Below are positions 17,805-26,300 of a DNA stretch of 64,000 nt, one piece after another. The notes beneath the pieces were generated by a model that saw only the letters and a list, made by a program, of their open reading frames with translations, did not search any database and had not been told where the DNA came from. The first letter of the stretch is position 1, and each line of letters starts with the position of its first letter. Both the position numbers and the translations under genes were made by a program. Source of the stretch: an uncultured Prevotella sp. (GTDB taxonomy: Bacteria > Bacteroidota > Bacteroidia > Bacteroidales > Bacteroidaceae); assembly GCA_944319935.1 (NCBI GenBank), contig CALUFM010000002.1:167614-231613 (forward strand), given 5' to 3'.

Positions 17805-18659
17805 CTAATTCTTATTAAATTCCCTCAGGCGTATGCGGGTAAGCACTTGTTTTGTATTATAGGTGAAGTCGCTGCTTAACATCCAACTGTAATATCCCGG
17901 GTCTCTGTGAAGCACATCGGCAACGCCCCAGCCTTTGTATTTCCCGAAATTGAATACTTCATACATGCGTGGTTTGCCGGAAGCGTCAGTCAGGATATTG
18001 CCGTCTTTGTCTTTCAGCTCTTTCCAGATTATGCGTCCTGCAAAGTCTACGTTGTTGTTCATTTTTGAGAACTCTGCAAGTTCGTCCATATCGTTGTTGA
18101 GCTGGCGTTCAGGTTCCTCTTGCTTGCCTGGAGCGTACATGTCAAGTTCGCCTTGTAGCACACGGTAGGTGGCTTCGGTGTCTTGGTCGGCTTTGTGCGC
18201 AGTGAAATCTTCTTCCATCTTGCGACCGCAGTAGAATTTGTATGCAGCGGCAAGATTGCGGCGTTCCATCTTGTGGAAGATTGTCTGGACGTCTATCAGG
18301 CGGCATTTCGAGAAATCGAAATCTATTCCGGCACGTAAAAATTCTTCTGCAAGCATTGGAACATCAAAGTGGTTGGAGTTGAATCCTGCAAAGTCACATC
18401 CTTTGAATTTGTTTTCCAAGTCAGAGGCTATTTCCTTGAATGTAGGCGCATCTTTAACGTCGTCATCCGTTATTCCTGTAAGTTGTGCCACTTCTGCCGG
18501 TATCGGCCGCCCTGGGTTTACAAAAAGATTCTTGCGTTCTTCTTTTCCGTCTGGATATACTTTTATATATGATATTTGTATGATTTTGTCCTTTACAAGG
18601 TCAAGCCCCGTTGTCTCAAGGTCAAAGACAATCAGGGGCTTAGTTAGATTTAGTTTCAT
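17805..18659 (-). CDS. DnaQ-like DEDDh 3'-5' exonuclease with C-terminal DUF3820-like domain
   Basis: A 284-residue exonuclease. Exo I is VFDLETTG (11-18, Asp13 and Glu15), Exo II is GFNSNHFDVPML, and Exo III is HKADQD, so the DEDDh catalytic set is complete. The C-terminal part contains FNFGKYKGWGVADVL followed by DPGYYSWMLSSDF, which resembles the small DUF3820 domain (FxFGKYKG, then a YxxWxL segment). Bacteroidetes carry this gene beside dnaN and coaBC. It may act as a proofreading or repair nuclease with the sliding clamp, though no clear clamp-binding motif was seen. The DUF3820 assignment is by motif only. Confidence 0.9.
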   Translation of the reverse strand: MKLNLTKPLIVFDLETTGLDLVKDKIIQISYIKVYPDGKEERKNLFVNPGRPIPAEVAQLTGITDDDVKDAPTFKEIASDLENKFKGCDFAGFNSNHFDVPMLAEEFLRAGIDFDFSKCRLIDVQTIFHKMERRNLAAAYKFYCGRKMEEDFTAHKADQDTEATYRVLQGELDMYAPGKQEEPERQLNNDMDELAEFSKMNNNVDFAGRIIWKELKDKDGNILTDASGKPRMYEVFNFGKYKGWGVADVLHRDPGYYSWMLSSDFTYNTKQVLTRIRLREFNKN

Positions 18660-18681
18660 ATTTATATAAATTGGTCAGTTG

Positions 18682-18768
18682 CAAGCATGCAGGTGGCAAG
18701 TTTTTTCCCAGATGCGATTTTCTTTGTTTGCGTGAAAACGGCTCATCGGCTTGCCACTTGAATGCTTG
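18682..18768. repeat. Imperfect 19-bp inverted repeat between dnaN and the exonuclease gene
   Basis: Arms 18682-18700 and 18750-18768 share 17 of 19 complementary positions (CAAGCAT..CA.GTGGCAAG). On the minus strand no U tract follows, so termination is doubtful. An attenuating structure after dnaN is possible. Confidence 0.4.
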
Positions 18769-18783
18769 TCTGTTTCTTATGAA

Positions 18784-19908
18784 TTAGTCATTCAGCAACA
18801 TGGGCATGATTAGCATCAGGATGTCTTCGTTCTCAGGCTGCTGTGTCGGAAGTATTAGGCATGGGCGGCTTGGGTCGGCAAACTCAAGTGTGACTTCCTC
18901 ACAGTCAAGGTTGGTAAGTATTTCCATCAGCGTTGTACCCTTGAAGCCTATGTCCATTGTCGCACCAGTATAGTCGCAAATGATTTCTTCTTTTGCGCTT
19001 GTGTAGAATTCTATGTCTTCTGATGAAATTACGGCTTTGCCTGCTTCTATGTGCAACCTGATTTGCTGGCTGCTGTCGCTTGCAAACGGCAACACGCGAC
19101 GTATCACCCCAATCATCACCATCCTGTCCATTGTCAGTTGGTTGGGATTGTCCTGTGGAATTACAGAATTGTAGTTCGGGTATCGTCCTTCTATCAGTCT
19201 GCATGTCAGGGAACCGTCTGCATAAGAAATGTTGGCATTGCGGTCGTCGAAGCGTATTATCACTTCATCTTCGCTTTTTGTCAGCACGTTCTTCAGAAGT
19301 GTGGCCGGCTTCTTGGGCAATATGAACGACATGGGATTTTCTGTTTTGATGTTTTTGTTGCGAGTGCGCACAAGTTTGTGGCCGTCGCTTGCTACAATGG
19401 CCAAGCCTTCTTGGTTAAGGTCGAAATAGATGCCGTTCATCACGGGTCTCAGTTCTTCGTTTGCGGTTGCGAATATCGAGTGTGATATGTCGTTGACAAG
19501 TGTCTTGGAGTCAATTATGATAGAAGTTGCTCCGTCATGAAGTGGCTGCAGACGTGGAAACTCGTCACCGCGCTGCGCAGTGAAATTGTACATGCCGTTA
19601 AGGTAAATCACCTTTACTGCGAATGATGACATGTCAACGTCTAATGTCAGGGGTTGTTCGGGCAATTCCCTTACCGCGTCAAGAATGGTACGGTAGTTTA
19701 CGGCGAATGTTCCTTCGCTGTCCGCCTCGTCCGCTTGCAGTTGGGTTGTCATCACGTTCTCGCTGTCAGATGCGGTTATTGTGAGAGTATTGCCTTTCAC
19801 ATCGAACAGGTAGCAATCCAATATGGGCATTGTGTTCTTGTTGTTGAATACCTTTGACAAGGCCGACAGGCGGCTGGCCAAAGCAGTGCTTGATATTGTA
19901 AGTCTCAT
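18784..19908 (-). CDS. dnaN: DNA polymerase III subunit beta (sliding clamp)
   Basis: A 374-residue sliding clamp of the replicative polymerase. The N-terminus MRLTISSTALASRLSALSKV and the internal pattern of three repeated clamp domains (about 1-120, 125-250, 250-374) are characteristic. RPVMNGIYFDLNQEGLAIVA and SDGHKLVRTR mark domain 2. Length is the family norm. It heads the leftward series ending in recN. A TATTTTTG box at 20048-20055 suggests a leader of about 135 bases. dnaA is not adjacent, so this need not be near the origin. Confidence 0.97.
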   Translation of the reverse strand: MRLTISSTALASRLSALSKVFNNKNTMPILDCYLFDVKGNTLTITASDSENVMTTQLQADEADSEGTFAVNYRTILDAVRELPEQPLTLDVDMSSFAVKVIYLNGMYNFTAQRGDEFPRLQPLHDGATSIIIDSKTLVNDISHSIFATANEELRPVMNGIYFDLNQEGLAIVASDGHKLVRTRNKNIKTENPMSFILPKKPATLLKNVLTKSEDEVIIRFDDRNANISYADGSLTCRLIEGRYPNYNSVIPQDNPNQLTMDRMVMIGVIRRVLPFASDSSQQIRLHIEAGKAVISSEDIEFYTSAKEEIICDYTGATMDIGFKGTTLMEILTNLDCEEVTLEFADPSRPCLILPTQQPENEDILMLIMPMLLND

Positions 19909-20047
19909 ATCGTTATTTGGTATTATGTTTGTAATCTTTGTTTATGTGCATGATGCCACAATAGGCAGATGGCTCATTTTCGCCATTTGTCTACTGGAAG
20001 ATGGTTTGCTTATCCTTATGAACTTGTTTATTCATAAAATTAGGATA

Positions 20048-20055
20048 CAAAAATA
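20048..20055 (-). promoter_or_regulatory. -7 box TATTTTTG, candidate dnaN promoter
   Basis: The reverse strand reads TTTG, 20 bases, TATTTTTG, in keeping with the -33/-7 pattern, and implies a leader of about 135 bases for dnaN. Confidence 0.5.
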
Positions 20056-20163
20056 CGAAAAAGCAAACGGCAAAACAAAAAAAATGTGCAAAAATTTCTT
20101 TATTCACAGGTAAATTATTAATTTCGCAAACTCAAAATAAACAACAAACAGTAACAAGAAAAT

Positions 20164-20592
20164 ATGGAAATAGAAGGTAAAATCATAGCGGTTATCCCTG
20201 CGAGGGAAGGTGTTTCCGCAAGGACCGGCAGTCCGTGGAAGACTCAGGATTACGTCATCGAGACGCATGAGCAGTATCCAAAGAAATGTTGTTTTAACGT
20301 ATTTGGGTCAGATAAAATACAGTTGTTTGACATAAAGGTAGGTGAGGAGCTTCGTGTAAGCTTCGACATTGACGCTCACGAGTACCAGGGGCGTTGGTTC
20401 AACTCCATTCGTGCCTGGAAAGTAGAGCGCATCGACCCCAACGCCGCTCCGGCTCCTGCGCAGCCTATGCCGTTCGACCAGCCTGTTGCCGCACAACCCG
20501 TGCAGCCAGCCGCACCGGCTGCTCCTGCACCTGAAGCTGCTCCTTTCCCGCCGCAAACGGATGGTGGAAGCGAGGACGACCTGCCGTTCTGA
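20164..20592 (+). CDS. DUF3127 single-stranded-DNA-binding-like protein with SSB-type acidic tip
   Basis: A 142-residue protein. Residues 1-95 form an OB-fold-like domain (MEIEGKIIAVIPAREGVSAR, then DYVIETHEQYPKKCCFNVFG and LRVSFDIDAHEYQGRWFN), as in the DUF3127 family. A Pro/Ala-rich linker (about 97-130) leads to the C-terminal tip SEDDLPF, which closely imitates the SSB tail DDxPF used to recruit repair proteins. The layout of OB fold, disordered linker and acidic tip is that of SSB. A near-consensus -7 box (TAATTTCG, 20119-20126) precedes the gene and a clear terminator follows. ssDNA binding is inferred. Confidence 0.88.
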   Translation: MEIEGKIIAVIPAREGVSARTGSPWKTQDYVIETHEQYPKKCCFNVFGSDKIQLFDIKVGEELRVSFDIDAHEYQGRWFNSIRAWKVERIDPNAAPAPAQPMPFDQPVAAQPVQPAAPAAPAPEAAPFPPQTDGGSEDDLPF

Positions 20593-20610
20593 TGATAATT
20601 CTGAATACAT

Positions 20611-20656
20611 CAAGCCCCGTATACTTTTCTGGTAAGTACACGGGGCTTGTTTTTTG
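20611..20656 (+). terminator. Rho-independent terminator after the DUF3127 gene
   Basis: CAAGCCCCG (20611-20619) pairs with CGGGGCTTG (20641-20649), with further partial pairing inside, and is followed by TTTTTTG. Confidence 0.85.
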
Positions 20657-20678
20657 TGTTGCGGCTACTTATTATTGT

Positions 20679-20861
20679 CTAAAATGTAGGCGTAGCTCTG
20701 TTCACCCCTCCGGCTTTCGACAATCGCATTTTGTTTATCTTCTTTCCTGCGCTGAAATTCCATGCTATGCTGAACTGCAGTTCACGGCCTGAAAACCTGT
20801 TACGCTGTACATACTTCCATCCGTCCCCGCTGATTGTTGTTTTCGGATTATTGTAAAGCAA
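20679..20861 (-). pseudogene. Remnant of an outer-membrane beta-barrel (TonB-receptor-like) gene, C-terminal end only
   Basis: The minus strand encodes about 60 residues ending in a stop, with NPKTTISGDGWKYVQRN followed by RELQFSIAWNFSAGKK and a short polar tail. The alternating aromatic/hydrophobic strand SIAWNF and the SAGKK turn are typical of the last strand of Bacteroidetes outer-membrane barrels. There is no ATG or signal peptide, and upstream the frame runs into repeat DNA at 20897-20954, so the rest has been lost. It does not match the tail of the intact barrel at 51232-54186, so it came from a different paralogue. Confidence 0.6.
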
Positions 20862-20896
20862 GCCCGTATGGTTAATTGGAAAGGTTCTTTTGCAAC

Positions 20897-20954
20897 ATGA
20901 AAAACCGTAAATGAGAATGTGATAGGCCGTGTTTTGCCGTGCAAAACACGGCCT
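20897..20954. repeat. 22-bp repeat units ending in a perfect hairpin
   Basis: Two units (20897-20918 and 20919-20940) are followed by an inverted copy. AGGCCGTGTTTTGC (20924-20937) pairs with 20941-20954 around a CGT loop. The CGTGTTTTGC core and its complement are identical to those in the hairpin at 54255-54291. Confidence 0.65.
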
Positions 20955-21055
20955 GCCGCTAATGTGTTTATAATCAAATATTTATCGTTACAAGTCGCTT
21001 GCTCTGATTATTAATGTAGTGGAAGTCTGGTTGTAGTGTGCGGTTCTTCATTTAG

Positions 21056-21925
21056 TTACTGCTTGTTGGCTCTTAATTGCCACATCGCGACGGCTGCCGC
21101 TGCTGCAACGTTGAGCGAGTCAACGTCGTGGCTCATGGGTATGCGCACTGTGTAGTCGGCGGCTGCTATCGTTTCATGTGGTAGGCCGTCGCCCTCTGTG
21201 CCCATTATCAGGGCGAGGCGTGGCTCGGCGGATAGGGCGGGGGAGTCGAGCGGGATAGACTTGTCCGTTAGAGCCATTGCCGCCGTTCTGAGACCGAGAT
21301 GCCTCGGGGTGTCTACTGCGTCGTCAGCCCACGCCCAGGGAACGAGGAACACCGAACCCATTGACACGCGCACGGAGCGGCGGTTGAGCGGGTCGCATGA
21401 GTCGCGTGTGAGCAGTACGGCGTCTGTGCCGAGCGCGGCGGCTGAGCGGAATATCGCACCTACGTTGGTTGAGTCAACCACGCCGTTTATCACTACCACT
21501 CGTCGTGCGCCGTGGCAAACGTCTTCAGGCGTGCGCGGTTGCGGCCTACGCATGGCGCACAGCACGCCGCGCGTAAGCGCATAGCCTGTTAGGCTGGCAA
21601 GCACCTGCCTGTCGCCAGTGTATATGGGAATGTCGCCGCAGCGGCTGATGATGCCGGCGGCGTCGCCCGTGATGTGCCGCCGTTCGCACAGCAGCGACAC
21701 GGGCTGGTAGCCGGCGTTGAGAGCCACGTTGATGACTTTCGGGCTTTCGGCGATGAAGAGGCTTTGGTTTGAGTCGGCGCGGCTGCGCAGTTGAGCCTCG
21801 GTCAGCTTGCTGTAGACGTTAACTCCCGGCTGGTCGAGTGATTGCAGTTCTATTATGTTCATGTCAGATGTAGTGAGAAGATGGTTGGCGGATGGCTGTT
21901 GGGCATGTTGCTGCGCACATGTCAT
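21056..21925 (-). CDS. SpoU/TrmH-family RNA 2'-O-methyltransferase
   Basis: A SPOUT-class RNA methyltransferase using S-adenosylmethionine. All three SpoU motifs are present: DSTNVGAIFRSAAALG (motif 1, with the catalytic Arg), LALIMGTEGDGL (motif 2) and IPMSHDVDSLNVAAAAAVAM (motif 3). An N-terminal RNA-binding-like domain precedes them. The ATG at 21925 overlaps the ABC ATPase stop (TAATG), whereas MNIIELQSLDQP at 21862 is the more usual family N-terminus; both remain possible (289 or 268 residues). The gene is strikingly GC-rich (42 of 60 bases in 21181-21240) compared with neighbours, which suggests acquisition from a GC-rich relative. The target (tRNA or rRNA) is unknown. Confidence 0.9.
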   Translation of the reverse strand: MTCAQQHAQQPSANHLLTTSDMNIIELQSLDQPGVNVYSKLTEAQLRSRADSNQSLFIAESPKVINVALNAGYQPVSLLCERRHITGDAAGIISRCGDIPIYTGDRQVLASLTGYALTRGVLCAMRRPQPRTPEDVCHGARRVVVINGVVDSTNVGAIFRSAAALGTDAVLLTRDSCDPLNRRSVRVSMGSVFLVPWAWADDAVDTPRHLGLRTAAMALTDKSIPLDSPALSAEPRLALIMGTEGDGLPHETIAAADYTVRIPMSHDVDSLNVAAAAAVAMWQLRANKQ

Positions 21926-22692
21926 TAGTCAACTGACGGCTTGTCGTTGTCGCTTTCTTCTGAAATGTGGTTGAAGTATTCCTCCAATTCTTTTTCCGCG
22001 CTGCCGTTGTGGTTGGGCAGGTCTTTTATGATTCTGCCGCTTTCAAGCAGGGCTATGCGGCTTGAAATGTCGGTTGTGTGTGTCAGGTTGTGGCTGCTTA
22101 TTATGACGGTTGCGCCGCTCTGCGTGTTATAATCTTTCAGGATGTGTTTCAGGATGTTCTGGCTTGACGGGTCAAGAAAGTTGAAAGGCTCGTCGAGTAT
22201 CAGCAGTTGAGGGCGGTTGATGAGCGCGGATATTATGCCGATTTTCTGTTTGTTGCCGGCTGAGAAGTTGCGGATAAGCTTCTTTTGTCCGAGGACTTCT
22301 CCGTTCATGAAACGGTCAAAAGCGGCTACGCGACTCTCGGTCTCTTCTTTCGATAGTCCGTTCACTTTGCCGATGAAGGCGAAATATTCTTCAGGCGTGA
22401 GGAAGTCGATAAGAAAACCCTCGTCGATGTATGCTCCCGTGAAAGCTTTCCAGTCCTCAGATGTTGCCGGATTGATTTCACGTTCTGTGCCATCCTGTGT
22501 GGCTGGGCGCATTGTCACTTGTCCTTCGTCGGTTTTGATAAGGTCCAGCATCAGGCGGAACAGGGTGGTTTTGCCTGCGCCATTGTTGCCTACAAGTCCC
22601 AGCATGTCGCCGTCGTGGATTGTAAAATCGGATATGTCGATGGCCGTCTTGTCGCCAAATGTTTTCTTGAGGTTGGTGATGTTGATGTTCAT
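21925..22692 (-). CDS. ABC transporter ATP-binding protein (lone)
   Basis: A 255-residue ABC ATPase. Walker A is GNNGAGKTT (about 36-44), the signature is NFSAGNKQKIGI in place of LSGGQ, Walker B is LLILDEPFNFLDP, and the switch His lies in IISSHNL. The sequence is closest in style to ATPases of ABC-2 type exporters. No permease gene is adjacent: upstream is secA and downstream is the RNA methyltransferase, overlapping by one base. The partner must be elsewhere, or the protein acts without one. Substrate unknown. Confidence 0.9.
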   Translation of the reverse strand: MNINITNLKKTFGDKTAIDISDFTIHDGDMLGLVGNNGAGKTTLFRLMLDLIKTDEGQVTMRPATQDGTEREINPATSEDWKAFTGAYIDEGFLIDFLTPEEYFAFIGKVNGLSKEETESRVAAFDRFMNGEVLGQKKLIRNFSAGNKQKIGIISALINRPQLLILDEPFNFLDPSSQNILKHILKDYNTQSGATVIISSHNLTHTTDISSRIALLESGRIIKDLPNHNGSAEKELEEYFNHISEESDNDKPSVD

Positions 22693-22704
22693 TGGGTCGG
22701 ATTT

Positions 22705-22783
22705 AAAAATTAAGAGCCAAGTATTAAGAATATGTCCGTTCGCTTGACGATGAACAATGTTCCCTTAATACTTGACTCTTAAT
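22705..22783 (-). terminator. Candidate secA terminator built on a 20-bp inverted repeat
   Basis: Arms 22709-22728 and 22764-22783 are complementary at 19 of 20 positions and enclose 35 nt with a small inner palindrome (GAACAATGTTC). On the minus strand the second arm is followed by TTTTTAA. It sits 14 bp after the secA stop. Confidence 0.6.
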
Positions 22784-22796
22784 TGTGGTTTAGATA

Positions 22797-25700
22797 TTAC
22801 ACAAGCCCTCTGCCGTGGCAGTTCTTAAACTTCTTTCCGCTTCCGCAAGGGCATGGGTCGTTGCGTCCCGGCAGTTTTTCCTTGCGTATGGGCTGTTGTC
22901 TTGCCTCGGCGTTCTGGCGCGTGTCATGGTTGGCCGCCGCCCTCTGTGCCGGGTCTGTAAGGTCTTCTTTCTGCTCGTTGTAGCGTTGGCTGCGCTGCTC
23001 CGGTGCGGCTTCGCGCACTTCTTCGCGCTGTATTTCTGGTATTTGGCCGCGCATGAGGATGCCTACTATGCGGTTGTTCATCTGGTTCACCATGTCGTCG
23101 AACAGCTTTACGCTCTCCAACTTGAAGATGACCAGCGGGTCTTTCTGTTCGTAAGACGCATTCTGAACGCTGTGCTTCAGCTCGTCCAATGCGCGTAGGT
23201 TCTCCTTCCAGCAGTCGTCGATGATGTGCAGCAGGATGGTCTTTTCAAACTGTTTTACAACGCTCTTGCATTCCGTGTCGTATGCCTCTTTCAAGTTGCA
23301 GGGGATGTTGAATATGCGTTTCCCGTCTGTGATGGGCACCATTATGCGCTCGTAGCGGTCGCCTTGGTTCTCGAAAACGTCTTTTATCACGGGCCAGCCT
23401 ACAGCCTGTATGCGGTCGGTCTTGCGCTTGAATGCGGCCATTGACATTTGGAACGCTTTTTCGGCAAGTGCGTCGTGGTTTTCGTTTGTAAATTCTTCGA
23501 ACGTGAACGGGCATTCCATTGCCAACACTTTCAGGAACTCGTCTTTGCAGCCTTCGTAATCGTTCTTGTCGATGATTTCAACCACACGGTCCCAGATGAT
23601 GTTCGTGATGTCCATGCCGATGCGTTCGCCCATGAGCGCGTGGCGGCGTTTTTCGTATACAACAGTGCGCTGTTTGTTCATAACGTCGTCGTATTCAAGC
23701 AGACGCTTACGTATGCCGAAGTTGTTTTCTTCGACTTTTTTCTGGGCGCGCTCGATGTTTTTCGTAATCATCGGGCTTTCAATCCGTTCGCCTTCCTTGA
23801 ATCCGAGGCGGTCCATCACACGGGCTATGCGCTCGCTTGCGAACAGGCGCATCAGTTTGTCTTCAAGGCTTACGTAGAATACAGAGCTGCCTGGGTCGCC
23901 CTGACGTCCGGCGCGTCCGCGCAACTGCCTGTCAACGCGGCGGCTCTCATGACGCTCAGTGCCTATAATCGCAAGTCCGCCGGCTGCCTTGACTTCAGGT
24001 GACAGCTTGATGTCGGTACCACGACCGGCCATGTTCGTTGCGATGGTTACAGCTCCGAGCATGCGCTCTTCTGTATGAGTCGTGCCGTCAGCGTCGGTTA
24101 TAGTGACTTTCCCCAATGTGCTTTGTCCGGCTTCGGCCACGATGTTCGCCTCCTTTTGGTGCAGTTTTGCGTTCAGCACATTGTGCGGAATGTGGCGCAT
24201 GTCAAGCATCTTGCTCAAGAGTTCAGATATTTCCACCGATGTCGTACCAACCAAGCAAGGGCGTCCCGAATTGCGCATTTCCACGATTTCGTCAATTACT
24301 GCGTTGTACTTTTCACGTGCGGTCTTGTACACGCGGTCGTCCATATCGTTTCGGATGACAGGCTTGTTGGTCGGTATCTCTACAACGTCAAGCTTGTATA
24401 TGTCCCAGAACTCGCCAGCTTCAGTTATGGCTGTACCCGTCATGCCTGACAATTTGTGATACATGCGGAAGTAGTTTTGCAGGGTGATGGTGGCGAAAGT
24501 CTGCGTGGCTTCTTTCACTTTTACATGCTCTTTGGCCTCGATGGCCTGATGCAGGCCGTCGCTCCACTGTCGCCCTTCCATGATACGGCCAGTCTGTTCG
24601 TCAACGATTTTCACCTCGCCGTCCATCACGACATACTCATCATCCTTGTTGAACATGGTGTAAGCCTTGAGCAGTTGCTGCAAGGTATGTACCCTTTCGC
24701 TCTGTACGGCGTAGTGGTTCAACAGGCTGTCTTTCTTGTCGAGACGTTGTTGGTCGTCAAGGTCTTTCTCGTTTTCGAGTTCAGACAGTTGTGAGGTAAT
24801 GTCTGGAAGTACAAACAGCTCCTTGTCGTTGACCTGCTTTGCCAGCCACTCTGTGCCCTTGTCTGTCAAGTCAACAGAGTTTAGTTTCTCGTCAACTACA
24901 AAGTACAATGGCTCTACAGCCTCAGGCATGCGGCGGTTGTTGTTCTCCATGTAATATTCTTCGGTCTTCAACATGCCGGCTTTTATGCCTTCTTCAGAGA
25001 GGTATTTGATTAGAGGCTTGTTTTTGGGAAGGGCCTTGTGTGAGCGATAAAGGCTCAGGAATCCTTCGTCCTGTAGTTTCTGGTCGTTCTTTTCGCGGCC
25101 TTCGCTGATTTTTTGTTTTGCTTCGGCGAGATATTGCGTAGCCAGTTTGCGTTGAACGTCAACAAGGCGTTCAACCAATGGCTGGTATTCCTCAAACATC
25201 TGGTCGTCGCCATTTGGCACGGGACCTGAAATAATAAGAGGTGTACGGGCGTCGTCTATCAACACAGAGTCTACCTCATCGACGATGGCGTAATTGTGTT
25301 TGCGTTGAACCAAATCGGCAGGTGATATGGCCATGTTGTCACGCAGATAGTCAAAGCCAAACTCGTTGTTTGTACCGAAAGTGATGTCTGCCTGGTAAGC
25401 TTTGCGCCTCTGGGGGGTATTAGGACGGTGTTTGTCTATACAGTCAACAGAGAGTCCGTTGAACTCGTACAGCGGTCCCATCCATTCCGAGTCACGCTTG
25501 GCAAGGTAGTCGTTCACGGTCACGACGTGTACACCGTTGCCTGTCAGGGCGTTGAGGAACACTGGAAGGGTGGCCACAAGCGTCTTGCCTTCACCCGTCG
25601 CCATCTCGGCTATCTTGCCTTGGTGAAGCACAACACCGCCGAATAGCTGAACATCGTAATGCACCATGTCCCATTTCATGTCATTGCCGCCGGCAATCCA

Positions 25701-26171
25701 ATGGTTGCTGTATATGGCCTTGTCGCCCTCTATGCGGACAAAATCTTTGGTCGTTGCAAGTTCGCGGTCGAAGTCGTTCGCAGTCACGACCACTTCATTG
25801 TTCTCTGCGAAACGGCGCGCCGTGTCTTTGATTATGCTGAAAGCTACAGGCATAACCTCGTTCAAGGCCTTTTCATACAAGTCAAGTACCTCTTTTTCGA
25901 GCTTGTCTATTTGGTTGAATATGGTTTCGCGCTCGTCAATAGGGGTGTCTTCAATCTTAGCTTTCAGTTCCTCGATTTGCTTTTTCTGTTCAATGGCCGA
26001 GTCTTGAACGTATTTCTGTATTTCTTTCGTCTTGGCGCGTAAAGCGTCATTGTCAAGAGCTTTGATTTCTGGATATGCGGCCTTTATTTTTTCGACAATA
26101 GGCTGTATAAGCTTCATGTCTCGTGTGGATTTGTCACCGAACAGTGACTTTAGAAAACTGTTGAAACCCAT
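22797..26171 (-). CDS. secA: Preprotein translocase ATPase SecA
   Basis: An 1124-residue SecA motor that drives unfolded preproteins through SecYEG. It has the DEAD-like motor with [14 protein letters not shown] (Walker A region), the DEVD-type box in [16 protein letters not shown], and [11 protein letters not shown] in NBD2. The C-terminus has a zinc-binding SEC-C motif, [14 protein letters not shown]. It is longer than the E. coli protein (901 residues), as usual in Bacteroidetes, with extra sequence in the N-terminal half (about 340-540) and a Q/R/E-rich linker before the zinc motif. It lies downstream of the Lnb-like/phosphatase-fold pair in the same direction. Confidence 0.98.
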   Translation of the reverse strand: MGFNSFLKSLFGDKSTRDMKLIQPIVEKIKAAYPEIKALDNDALRAKTKEIQKYVQDSAIEQKKQIEELKAKIEDTPIDERETIFNQIDKLEKEVLDLYEKALNEVMPVAFSIIKDTARRFAENNEVVVTANDFDRELATTKDFVRIEGDKAIYSNHWIAGGNDMKWDMVHYDVQLFGGVVLHQGKIAEMATGEGKTLVATLPVFLNALTGNGVHVVTVNDYLAKRDSEWMGPLYEFNGLSVDCIDKHRPNTPQRRKAYQADITFGTNNEFGFDYLRDNMAISPADLVQRKHNYAIVDEVDSVLIDDARTPLIISGPVPNGDDQMFEEYQPLVERLVDVQRKLATQYLAEAKQKISEGREKNDQKLQDEGFLSLYRSHKALPKNKPLIKYLSEEGIKAGMLKTEEYYMENNNRRMPEAVEPLYFVVDEKLNSVDLTDKGTEWLAKQVNDKELFVLPDITSQLSELENEKDLDDQQRLDKKDSLLNHYAVQSERVHTLQQLLKAYTMFNKDDEYVVMDGEVKIVDEQTGRIMEGRQWSDGLHQAIEAKEHVKVKEATQTFATITLQNYFRMYHKLSGMTGTAITEAGEFWDIYKLDVVEIPTNKPVIRNDMDDRVYKTAREKYNAVIDEIVEMRNSGRPCLVGTTSVEISELLSKMLDMRHIPHNVLNAKLHQKEANIVAEAGQSTLGKVTITDADGTTHTEERMLGAVTIATNMAGRGTDIKLSPEVKAAGGLAIIGTERHESRRVDRQLRGRAGRQGDPGSSVFYVSLEDKLMRLFASERIARVMDRLGFKEGERIESPMITKNIERAQKKVEENNFGIRKRLLEYDDVMNKQRTVVYEKRRHALMGERIGMDITNIIWDRVVEIIDKNDYEGCKDEFLKVLAMECPFTFEEFTNENHDALAEKAFQMSMAAFKRKTDRIQAVGWPVIKDVFENQGDRYERIMVPITDGKRIFNIPCNLKEAYDTECKSVVKQFEKTILLHIIDDCWKENLRALDELKHSVQNASYEQKDPLVIFKLESVKLFDDMVNQMNNRIVGILMRGQIPEIQREEVREAAPEQRSQRYNEQKEDLTDPAQRAAANHDTRQNAEARQQPIRKEKLPGRNDPCPCGSGKKFKNCHGRGLV

Positions 26172-26300
26172 ATTTTGTAAATGTTTTTTTCTTATTAATT
26201 AATGATGTGCATTTGTTGTTGTGATGATGGTTTTGGGCCTCGCTGCCCAAGCTGTGCCATGTATTGCATGACAGGCTGTCGTAAAAGCCGTTGGCCAATG

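Noticed and set aside
18784..19908. Replication origin beside dnaN
   Set aside because: No dnaA gene, no DnaA-box cluster and no AT-rich unwinding stretch was recognised nearby. dnaN is often away from the origin in Bacteroidetes.
19823..20113. 96-codon plus-strand ORF with a membrane-like stretch
   Set aside because: Overlaps the dnaN start and its promoter region. The hydrophobic stretch comes from T-rich intergenic DNA.
22709..22783. MITE-like element between secA and the ABC ATPase
   Set aside because: The near-perfect arms are followed by a U tract on the minus strand right after the secA stop, so a terminator is the simpler reading.
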